Below, piece after piece: positions 41,858-51,139 of a DNA stretch of 64,000 nt. The DNA is taken from the NCBI GenBank assembly GCA_000613465.1, contig BAJA01000016.1, positions 1-64,000 of the forward strand, in the 5' to 3' direction. The stretch is from Bacteroides nordii WAL 11050 = JCM 12987 (GTDB taxonomy: Bacteria; Bacteroidota; Bacteroidia; Bacteroidales; Bacteroidaceae). A program made the translations under genes and the position numbers. The notes below the pieces were generated by a model. That model was not told the DNA's origin. It did no database searches and saw only the letters and a list, made by a program, of their open reading frames with translations. Numbering within the stretch: the first letter of the stretch is position 1; each line of letters starts with the position of its first letter.

Positions 41858-43882
41858 ATGATGAACAAAAAACTAATTTCTCTCTCTCTTTTCTTTGTCC
41901 TTGTCGGATTAACCCTTTCGGCACAGAATAAAGACCGTTGGGATATCACTCCCGAAGGTTCTATTCGTTGGCAGATTAAAGAAGACATTCCTCATTATGA
42001 TCATCTTGAAATGAGTGGACAGCGTCTCTCCGTTGTTCTTCGTTACGGAGTAGATGCCGACCGGGCTTTTCACCTCAATCGTAGCCTTGTCTTCCCAATG
42101 CTTCGTATGCAACCCAATAAAACACAAAACAACCTCAGGCAGCGTTTTGAAGTCAATATCCCGGCTATGGTTACTATTGGCGATCAGACTTTGTTAAACG
42201 AACGTGTCAGTGATATTACTTTCAACGGTATTATGACTGTTCATAGTTCTTTTGGTTATATCCGTAACCGGAAAGAAGTAGAGAATGCCATTCAACTGAC
42301 CCGTACTCTGTATCCTTCACCCAATAATGACTATTATTGTGAGGAGTATTCTTTTACCAATGCCGGAGAGCACCCTGTTACAATGCGTGTTCCTGAGTGG
42401 AAGGTGACGTATAATACTCCCGAAGAGGCTGGAGTTTATGGTGCTTATACCATTGAAGCTTCTCTTTCAAAGAACGGAACTTTCACAGTAGAGCCAGGTG
42501 GAAAACTCGAGTTCTATGCCATCTTCTCCGGTCGTAAAGCAGGTGATGCAGCATTGACCCGCATTAATATTGAATCAGAACGTACCGGACGTCAGGCACT
42601 GATCAATCAATGGTGGAACAATCTTGTTCTTGATACTCCCGATCCTGTATTAAATCGTATGTTCGCTTTTGCCAAGCTGCGTGGGGCCGAAAGTATCTAT
42701 CGTACAAAAGGTGGTTTGATGCATGGTCCCGGTGGTGAAGCATACTATGCAGCCATTTGGGCCAATGACCAGGCAGAATATATCAACCCTTTCTTTCCTT
42801 ATCTGGGATATGAAATAGGTAATGAATCTGCTTTGAACTCTTTCCGCCATTTTGCCCGATTTATGAATGATGAATATCGTCCTATTCCCAGTTCTATTAT
42901 TTCCGAAGGAGTAGGAACCTGGCATGGAGCCAAAGACCGGGGAGATGGAGCTATGATTGCTTACGGTGCCGCGCGGTATGCGCTTGCCCGTGGTGATAAA
43001 GAAGAAGCCCGGGAGTTATGGCCTCTTATCGAATGGTGTCTGGAATACTGTCATCGTAAGTTGACGCCTGCCGGTGTAGTAGCTTCTAATTCTGATGAAC
43101 TTGAAAATCGCTTTCCTGCGGGAGATGCTAATCTTTGTACTTCTTCACTTTATTATGATGCATTACGTTCAGCTGCCCTTTTGGGGCGTGAATTGGGTAT
43201 TTCTTCTGCACAGATCAAAACATATACCCGCCAGGCTGATGATTTGAAACAAGCTATTGAGTCGCATTTTGGTTACGAAATAGAAGGTTTCCCCAGTTAT
43301 CGTTATTATGAAGGTAATGATATTCTTCGTTCCTGGATTTGCATGCCGCTTACTGTGGGCATTTATACTCGTGCTAAAGGTACTATCGATGCTCTTTTTT
43401 CGCCCCGCCTTTGGACGGACGACGGACTGTTGACTCAGGCTGGTACGGAAACTTTCTGGGATCGTTCCACTCTCTATGCACTTCGTGGTACAATTGCTGC
43501 AGGAGAAGTAGGGCGTGGTATGGCATTCCTTAAGAAATATTCTCAACGCCGTCTGTTGGGTGATCATGTTCCGTATGCTATTGAGGCTTGGCCCGAAGGT
43601 AATCAGCGTCATCTCTCTGCCGAAAGTGGGCTTTATTGCCGTATTTATACAGAAGGGCTTTTTGGTATTCGTCCCACAGGTTTACGTAGTTTTGAAATAA
43701 CTCCGCGTCTTCCGCAAGAGTGGGAGTTTGCTAATCTGAATCGTGTGCGTGCGTTTGGTGCTGACTTTGATATACAGGTGAAACGTGCTGGCGGCAGTAA
43801 GTTGGCGGTTACAATTGTGAATGGAAAGAAAACTATAAAGAAAACCATTAGTGAAGGACAGACAATAACTGTGAGATTATAG
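41858..43882 (+). CDS. Six-hairpin glycosidase-like secreted protein
   Basis: 674 aa with a signal peptide (SLSLFFVLVGLTLSAQ). The N-terminal 270 residues are beta-rich. From about 275 a helical (alpha/alpha)6 barrel is evident: RTKGGLMHGPGGEAYYAAIW, ANDQAEYINPFFPYLGYEIG, ISEGVGTWHGAKDRGDGAMI, WPLIEWCLEYC and ALRGTIAAGEVGRGMAFLKK. A short C-terminal beta domain (FEITPRLPQEWEF) is typical of GH78/GH95/GH63-like glycosidases. I cannot place it in one CAZy family. Acidic residues in the barrel (GDGA, NSDELENR) are candidate catalysts. It lies between GH36 and the sensor gene. Confidence 0.7.
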   Translation: MMNKKLISLSLFFVLVGLTLSAQNKDRWDITPEGSIRWQIKEDIPHYDHLEMSGQRLSVVLRYGVDADRAFHLNRSLVFPMLRMQPNKTQNNLRQRFEVNIPAMVTIGDQTLLNERVSDITFNGIMTVHSSFGYIRNRKEVENAIQLTRTLYPSPNNDYYCEEYSFTNAGEHPVTMRVPEWKVTYNTPEEAGVYGAYTIEASLSKNGTFTVEPGGKLEFYAIFSGRKAGDAALTRINIESERTGRQALINQWWNNLVLDTPDPVLNRMFAFAKLRGAESIYRTKGGLMHGPGGEAYYAAIWANDQAEYINPFFPYLGYEIGNESALNSFRHFARFMNDEYRPIPSSIISEGVGTWHGAKDRGDGAMIAYGAARYALARGDKEEARELWPLIEWCLEYCHRKLTPAGVVASNSDELENRFPAGDANLCTSSLYYDALRSAALLGRELGISSAQIKTYTRQADDLKQAIESHFGYEIEGFPSYRYYEGNDILRSWICMPLTVGIYTRAKGTIDALFSPRLWTDDGLLTQAGTETFWDRSTLYALRGTIAAGEVGRGMAFLKKYSQRRLLGDHVPYAIEAWPEGNQRHLSAESGLYCRIYTEGLFGIRPTGLRSFEITPRLPQEWEFANLNRVRAFGADFDIQVKRAGGSKLAVTIVNGKKTIKKTISEGQTITVRL

Positions 43883-43909
43883 AATCTTCTGTCAGGTTAC
43901 TTTTCCTTT

Positions 43910-43946
43910 ATCCCGGTAAGATACATTTTCCTACCGGGATATTTTT
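43910..43946 (+). terminator. Terminator before the HTCS gene
   Basis: TATCCCGGTAAG and CTACCGGGATA form a stem of about 11 bp with a 10-nt loop, then TTTTTG. Confidence 0.8.
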
Positions 43947-44107
43947 GTTTTTCGATACTTACTTTGAATAGAAATTGTGCAGTTTTGTCTCTTTTTTCGG
44001 AAATAGAGTTATAGTTTCTGTCTCTTTTACTATAACTATCGTCTCTTTTTATTTCTATTCTCGAATATATGGGAATGGAGATTTTCACTATTTATAGGTT
44101 TTTATTA

Positions 44108-44115
44108 CATTTGCT
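44108..44115 (+). promoter_or_regulatory. -7 element of the HTCS gene
   Basis: TACATTTG matches TAnnTTTG, 27 bases before the HTCS ATG; the -33 region is weak (TTTC at 44083). Confidence 0.5.
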
Positions 44116-44142
44116 ATGTATTAATCTATCGAAACTGTAACT

Positions 44143-47100
44143 ATGCTAAGAAAAACACTATTGTTGATATACCTGTTGTTGTCAAGTGTGTCTTATACCC
44201 TGGCACAGGATATCCGGAATTCCTTTTATTATAGTCCGCATATAAATGAGGGGCTTTCGCAACTTTCCGTCAGGGTCATTCATCAGGACTCCAGAGGTTA
44301 TATCTGGTTGGGGACTAAGAATGGATTGAATCGCTATAATGGGAAAGAGTATACAGTATACCAAGAGAACCCATCTGACTCATTGAGTCTTACTAATAGT
44401 GATATTCTCTCTTTGGCGGAAGAACCCGGTCATGCTCTTTGGATAGGAACCAGTTATGGCTGAATCGTCTTTGCCAGCATACGAATCGTATTCGTCGCTA
44501 TCTGGATGATAAGGGTATATTGAGAGATGCAATCCAATCTGTTTTTGTTGACCGCTCCGGACGTGTGTGGGTGGGGAATCGCAGAGGGATCTTTCTTTAT
44601 CATCGGGAGGAAGATCGTTTTTATCCGGTTGAAATTGCTGGCGATGGTGGTTCAGTCAGTGTTTCTGTTATATTTGAAGACTCATCTGGTAAGTTTTGGA
44701 TAGGTACCCACGATGATGGGGTTTACGTTTGTGACCAACAGATGCAAGTTATCAGCCATTATTCACAACGGACCAATCTGGCGTTGTCGGATAATGCTGT
44801 TTCAAGTATCTATGAAGATCATCTGAAACAGATATGGGTGGGGTGTCATCTTTATGGTTTAAATTGCGTTGACTTGCGTAATAACCGTATTACTCATTAT
44901 ACAAGTAAAAATAGTGGTTTGAAAAATGATTTCGTTCGCTGTCTTGTGGAGTGGGACGGACAGTTGCTTATCGGAACATATGACGGTATTTTTGCTCTTA
45001 ACCTTACTACACGTGATATAGAGAAGGTGGCCGATTACAGTGGAGACAGACACTCACTGGGACATTTTTCGGTTTATGCCTTTTGTCTTTCCAGTGCTAA
45101 GATACTGTGGATTGGTACATATTCCGGTGGTATTACGATGCTTTCAAAACTGATGAACAGGTTTGTACGTCATGATCCTGGATATAGGTTGAATATACCA
45201 ACCGGTATCTATAGTACGGCTTGTGCTGATAAGGATGGTAGTTTGTGGCTTGCCACAGAAGGACACGGATTGTTGAATTACAATCCGGTTACTCAGAATG
45301 CTGAGTTTTATTTGCTTGATCGTACAGGACCCTCTCTCCATAATTCAAATATAATAAAGACTGTATTGCCGGAAGATGATTGTATCTGGTGCGGGACAGC
45401 CTTTGGTGAAATTTATCGCTTTGATCTTCGTACCCGAAAATTCTCGTTATTCTATAAATATCCTGAATCGGTAGTGATTTATTCGCTACTTCGTGATGGT
45501 AAGGGGAATCTTTGGGCGTCTACCATTCGGCGTGAATTTGCATTAACTTGCTTTACCACGGATGGAAAGGTGTTAGATACCTTTGAAGATGCACAAGGGC
45601 GGAAAGTAAGTATGTCTGGTATTCGTTGCCTTTTTGAAGAGCGTGAAGGAGTAATGTTAATCGGTACCCGTTCTACGGGAATCTATCGTTACGATATGAA
45701 TACCGGTGTAGTGGATAACTATCGGAAAGATACTTTTCCCAGTAGTAAAGGATTCATACCGGGTAATTATATTTCCAGTATAGATCGTACTAAATCGGGT
45801 GATATCTGGGTTTCTACTTATGGTAGTGGCATCTTCCGTTTTGATCCGGAACGTGGCGCTGACCTTTATGTGACGAAACAGGAAGGTTTGTTGGATAATA
45901 ATATCTGCAAACTTATTATGGGGAGGGATGGTAATTTGTGGATGAGTACGTCTCAGGGAGTAGCCGTATATAATCCTAAGACAGGCAAAGTACACAACTA
46001 TGAAAGAGGTAATGGTGTTGATGTTCGTGAATTTACATTACACGGAGGAACATCTATGCCTGATGGAACAATTTGCTTTACGGCAAACAATGGGTTTATT
46101 ACTTTCCAACCATTGAAGATGCAGGTTAACAGTTATATTCCTCCTATTGTATTGGAGCAGTTAAGTGTAAACAATCAACCTATTTCTCCGGGTGATGCTT
46201 CCGGCATACTTCCCGGTGTGTTGGATGATATGTCTGAGATACACCTTTCTTATAATGAAAATAATATATCTATTGATTATTGGGCACTGAACTTTGTATT
46301 CAATAATATGAATCGATATGCCTATCGTTTGGAAGGATATGATACAGGCTGGAATGAAGCGGGAGGACGTACTTCGGCTTATTATACCAATTTGCGGCCG
46401 GGTGAATATACGTTCCATGTGCGTGCGTCCAACAATGACGGACTGTGGAATAACGAAGGCCGTTCCTTGCATATCGTTGTTCATCCGCCTATATGGGCTA
46501 CGTGGTATGCATATACGTTTTATTTATTATTACTTTCTTGCGTGATATATATTATTTTGTTTTATATGAATGCCCGCCGTCGTTTGCGTGAGAACCTTCG
46601 TGTAGAGCAACTTGAAAAACGGCAGCAAGAAGAATTGCATCAGGCCAAACTTCGTTTGTTTACTAATTTCTCACATGAACTTCGTACACCGTTGTTGCTT
46701 ATCATTACTCCGTTTGAAGAGATGGTAAAACAAGTAGGATTGCCTGGTGAATTACGTGAACGTTTGGGGATTATTTATAAGAATGCCCGAAAGTTGTTAT
46801 TACTTGTCAATCAGATGATGGATTTACAGAAGAATCAGACAGGTAATATGCAGTTACGTGTCAGTAAAGGAAATGTCTGTGAGTTTATAAAGGAGATCTA
46901 TTATGCTTTCAGCCAGGTAGCACAAACGAATGAGATAGACTTCCGCCTTGATTGCCAACCAGAGGAAATAGATGCCTGGTATGATAAATCTTTATTGGAA
47001 AAACTTGTCTTCAACTTACTTTCCAATGCCTTTAAATATACTCCTGCCGGTAAGGACATAAAAATGCTGGTACGTAGTTACTCCTATGAAGAGTTGAACG

Positions 47101-48328
47101 AAAGCTACCGGAGTGAGGTTTATCATAAAGGCGATTGTAATGAAATGCGTTATTTGATGTTACGAATTGAAGACTCCGGTAAGGGGATTTCTAAAGAAGA
47201 GCGTGATAAAGTATTTATTCCTTTCTATCAGGTTCCGGAGTCTACAGTTGCCAATGTCCCCGGTACAGGTATTGGGTTGAGCCTGGTGTATTCAATCGTG
47301 AAGCTATGCCGCGGGGGGATTTTTATAGAAGATATGGATCATCCGGGAGCTTGCTTTGTCGTGGTATTACCCATCAGTCCTATGGCCTTTAAAGAAGAAG
47401 AAATAGATACTTCCATTGGTGAAGAGGGTATTATGGATTCTCAAGCTGACTCTTTGGATATGGCTAATGGTGGAACGGAAATGTCAGAATCAATAACGGT
47501 GGCACCTGCTGCCCCTCTTGCGTCTGCTTCTGGAGTTTCAGCACCGGAAGATTTTGCACGTCAGAAGTATAAAATCTTGTTGGTGGAAGATGATAAAGAT
47601 GTTCGTGAATATCTCCATAAATCTCTTGAGAATGATTATGATATTATAGAAGCTTACAATGGAGTGAGAGGATATGAGAAGGCGGTGAGCCACTTTCCTG
47701 ATTTGGTACTGAGTGATATTATGATGCCTAAACGTAACGGGCTCGAATTGTGTTCTATGATAAAGAATGATGTGCGTATCGGTCATATTCCTGTAATTTT
47801 GATGACGGCACGTTCTATGGTGATGCATATCAAAGAAGGTTTCTCTGCCGGGGCAGATGATTATATTATCAAGCCTTTCAATATGGATGTATTACGATTG
47901 CGTATTCGTAGTTTATTGGAAAGTAGGGCGCAGCTGAAGAAGTTGTATGGTAAGCGTTTCTCTCTCGATGAAATGGGTATAGAGGTTGTTTCTGCTGATG
48001 AACGCTTTTCACAGAAACTGTTTGAGGTGATTGAAAAGAATATTTCCGATCAGAATTTGGGAGTAGAAATGCTTTGCCAGGAAATTGGTATCAGTCGGGC
48101 CAATCTGTATCGTAAATTGAAATCTATAACTGAACTTTCACCTACCGAACTGATTCGTAACAAACGTCTTGAAATAGCTGCGAAGATGTTGAAAGAATCG
48201 GATATGAGCGTGTCAGAAGTTGCAGCATTACTTGGATTCAACAGTCATTCGTATTTCTCTAACTCTTTCAAGACTTTTACGGATATACTCCTACGGAGTT
48301 TATTCAGAAGAAGCAAACGGGAATTTGA
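44143..48328 (+). CDS. Hybrid two-component system sensor/regulator (HTCS), two frame breaks
   Basis: One-protein glycan sensor and transcription factor of Bacteroides. The order is a signal peptide (ending YTLAQ), about 14 periplasmic reg_prop blades (such as QDSRGYIWLGTKNGLNRYNG), a Y_Y_Y domain, one TM segment (FYLLLLSCVIYIILFY), HisKA with NFSHELRTPL, HATPase with NLLSNAFKYTP and GTGIGLSLVYS, a receiver with LVLSDIMMPKRNG (phospho-Asp), and an AraC-type HTH (LCQEIGISRANLYRKL). Breaks at about 44459 and 48282 (one G each) repair to SYGLNRL and FTGYTPTEFIQKKQTGI, giving about 1395 aa. It probably controls the adjacent glycosidase genes. The sensed glycan is unknown. Confidence 0.94.
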
Positions 48329-48645
48329 AGAGAGGGGAGAGTTGAAAAGAAGGGAGAAGGGAGAATTGAGAGGGGAGAAGTACTATGCAGCGGATAGCGT
48401 AGCCTATCTCCCTCTGAGAGGGGATACGCTTCGGGGCGGGAAGAGGTATGCGCAGGCCACTGTTCTTTGTTTTACATGTACATCTAACGCTGCTTTACAT
48501 GTACATGTAAAACAACTCTGTATATCGGCCGTGGATATCTTTTTTCCCGACTTAGCCAATGAATGCCACCGTGTAATAGTAAGGAGGTCACTATTAAGTT
48601 TTGCCTTCTCCTCTCTCAATTCTCCCTTCTCCCTTTTTCTGTTAC
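48329..48645. repeat. Long palindromic element F after the HTCS gene
   Basis: The left arm (48349-48380, AGGGAGAAGGGAGAATTGAG) pairs almost perfectly with the right arm (48604-48636). Between them lie the shared core (48406-48453, CTCCCTCTGAGAGGGG..GGGCGGGAAGAGGTATG) and an inner ACATGTACATGT palindrome pair. It starts at the HTCS stop. The rest of the 451-bp gap to the next gene shows nothing else. Confidence 0.78.
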
Positions 48646-48780
48646 TATTGTCTCATTTCATTGTCACTATTGTCTCACTCTCATATATGATATGTTTCTG
48701 ATAGTATCTGAAATAATAGTTATCCTGTGTTTCTGTTAGATCGGCTTTCTTTGTACACAAACCAATGTAGTCCTGTTGAT

Positions 48781-50696
48781 ATGAAAAACAAGGTAATTAT
48801 TCTTATATCTTTTTTATTATTAAACTTGCCAGCTGTATTGTATGCTGGAAATATAGATGTTAAACAATCTGTATGGAATGGGCATGTCCGATATGATTTT
48901 ACGTTTGATGGAAGCCATGCTACAATTGTGTGTCCCGATTCTGTAATAAGCGGTAAACCTTGGATATGGCGTCCTGCTTTTTTTGGTGCTTTCCCATCAG
49001 TAGACAAAGCATTGTTGAAGAAAGGTTTTCATGTGGTATTTTATGATATGACTCACCGTTATGGTAGTCCTCAGGCAGTGGAGCAGGGAAGAAAGTTTTA
49101 TGATTATCTGCTTTCTGCCTGGCATTTTTCTCCCAAAGTAACTCTTGAAGGTTTTAGTCGTGGCGGATATTATGCTTGAACTGGGCAATAGCCAATCCGG
49201 ATAAGGTAGCTTGTCTCTATCTTGACAATCCGGTTTGTGATATGTTCAGCTGGCCGGGTGAGAAGAGTAAACTTTGGAATGATTTTCTTAAAGAATGGGG
49301 AATGACTTCTGTGGATAAAGACAATTTCAAAGGAAATCCTCTTGATAATCTGGCTCCTTTGGCTTCTCAGCAGGTCCCTGTTATTGCCGTTTGTGGTGAT
49401 AGCGATCGTGTCGTGCCTTTCAGGGATAATATGAAGTTGATACGTGACCGTTATCAACAGTTGGGGGCTCCTGTAGAGTTAATTATTAAACCGGGAGCAG
49501 ATCATCATCCCCATAGTTTGGAAAATCCTGAACCTGTAGTTGATTTTATCTGCCGTAATCAACCCGATTATCAAGAAAAGCAATATCTGAATGAACGGGG
49601 TACATTGAAAAATTCCTTCATCCGTTTTGAAAAAGAACGTAAAGGACGGGTCGCTTTTCTAGGTGGATCTATTACTGAGATGCGTGGTTGGCGTGAGTTG
49701 ACTAAAGACTATCTCCGGCGGCGTTTCCCTTTCACTGAGTTCGAGTTTATAGATGCCGGCATATCTTCTACAGGAACGACTCCGCATTCTTATAGATTCG
49801 AGCAGGATGTACTCCGGCATGGTGATATTGATCTTTTGTTTGTAGAAGCAGCAGTGAATGACCATGGCAATTATTTTTGTGCTATTGATCAGGTACGTGG
49901 TATGGAGGGGATAGTACGACATGCTTTATTGGCAAATCCATCTACGGATATCGTTATGCTTCACTTTATTCATACTCTTTTTCTGGAAATGTACCCGAAA
50001 GGACGTGTACCGGATGTAATTCTGAACCATGAACGCGTGGCTAATTATTATTTGATTCCCTCTGTTCATCTGGCACATGAAGTGTCCGATCGTATTGCTG
50101 CCGGTGAATTCGATTGGGAACAGTTTGGTGGTATTCATCCGGCAGAACCGGGACATAAGATTTATGCAGCCTCTCTGGCACATCTGTTAGATAAAATGTG
50201 GAGTCGTGTGTCTGTCTCTGATGCAGTTGAAGCACATTCTGTACCCGAACCTCCATTGGATGTGAACAGTTATTATAATGCTTCATTTGCTGATATCAGT
50301 CAGGTTAAGCTTTCTAAAGGATGGGAGCATATTGCTTCGTGGAAACCGGATAATGGAGCCCATACCCGTAAGGGATTTGTTAATGTGCCGATGCTTTACT
50401 CAAATACCATAAATTCTACTTTTAGTTTTTCATTTAAGGGTAGGGCCGTAGGTCTGTTTTGCGTCTGCGGCCCTTTTTCAGGGACATTGGAGTACAGTGT
50501 GGACAATGCCCCATATAAAAAGCTTGACACATATACCGAGTGGAGTAAGAACCTTTATATTCCCTGGGCATATGTGTTAGAGGCGGAGTTAGATCCGGAG
50601 CGGGAACATAAACTGACGGTTCGTATCTCCAAAGAGAAGAATAAGAATAGTAAAGGACACGAATGTGTCATCCGAAATATACTAATTAATCAATAA
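48781..50696 (+). CDS. Two-domain esterase: alpha/beta hydrolase fused to SGNH hydrolase (one-base frameshift)
   Basis: Signal peptide MKNKVIILISFLLLNLPAVL. Domain 1 (about 20-260) is an alpha/beta hydrolase with nucleophile elbow GFSRGG, late acid GDSDRVVPF and histidine PGADHHPHS. Domain 2 (about 290-470) is an SGNH/GDSL hydrolase with FLGGSITEMRGW, GISSTGT, AAVNDHGN and GIHPAEPGH. A C-terminal beta domain follows. One T near 49176 restores GGYYALNWAIANP and a 638-aa protein. Two different ester-cleaving folds in one chain suggest deacetylation of a decorated polysaccharide. Substrate is inferred from context only. Confidence 0.82.
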
Positions 50697-50708
50697 ACAA
50701 TAAGAACT

Positions 50709-51137
50709 ATGAAAACATTGAAGTTATTTGTTTGTGCTACTCTGTTATTATTATCCGCCTGTGTGGATTTTGAAGAGGAGGGCCCTGATGTATCCGGTAT
50801 TGATACCGGTGCTTATCTCACTGCTGTAAAAATGACTGATGCCAAAGGAAATGATGTGGTTGTCAGTACAAATATTCCGGTACTTATAACCGATGCTAAT
50901 AAACAAGAACATCTTAAAGATCCCTCGAATACAGAGATCTTGGTTACAGTAAAACCGGAAGCAGATGTGACTAATCTGAAATTGGTCGGTACGCTTTCTA
51001 ACACCTCTTCCGCAGCAACTATCAGTCCGAAGATGGGAGTATTAGCGGATTTCAGTAACCCGCGTACCTATACAGTCACCTCTTATAATAAAAAGAATAT
51101 AGTAGCTTATTCAGTTCGAGTTATTAAAGGACAGTAA
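50709..51137 (+). CDS. Small lipoprotein, DUF5018-like
   Basis: 142 aa, lipoprotein signal KTLKLFVCATLLLLSAC. The mature part is one Ig-like beta-sandwich (AYLTAVKMTDAKGNDVVVS .. TYTVTSYNKKNIVAYSVRVI), a pattern seen in Bacteroides surface lipoproteins linked to glycan loci. It is 12 bases after the esterase gene and 2 bases before the next gene, so it is in an operon with both. Binding or adaptor role suspected, not shown. Confidence 0.7.
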   Translation: MKTLKLFVCATLLLLSACVDFEEEGPDVSGIDTGAYLTAVKMTDAKGNDVVVSTNIPVLITDANKQEHLKDPSNTEILVTVKPEADVTNLKLVGTLSNTSSAATISPKMGVLADFSNPRTYTVTSYNKKNIVAYSVRVIKGQ

Positions 51138-51139
51138 CC

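Noticed and set aside
44143..48701. HTCS extended to 48701 by the uncorrected frame
   Set aside because: The AraC domain would lose its normal end and gain a tail encoded by the palindromic element; one restored G gives the standard FTGYTPTEF ending and stop at 48328.
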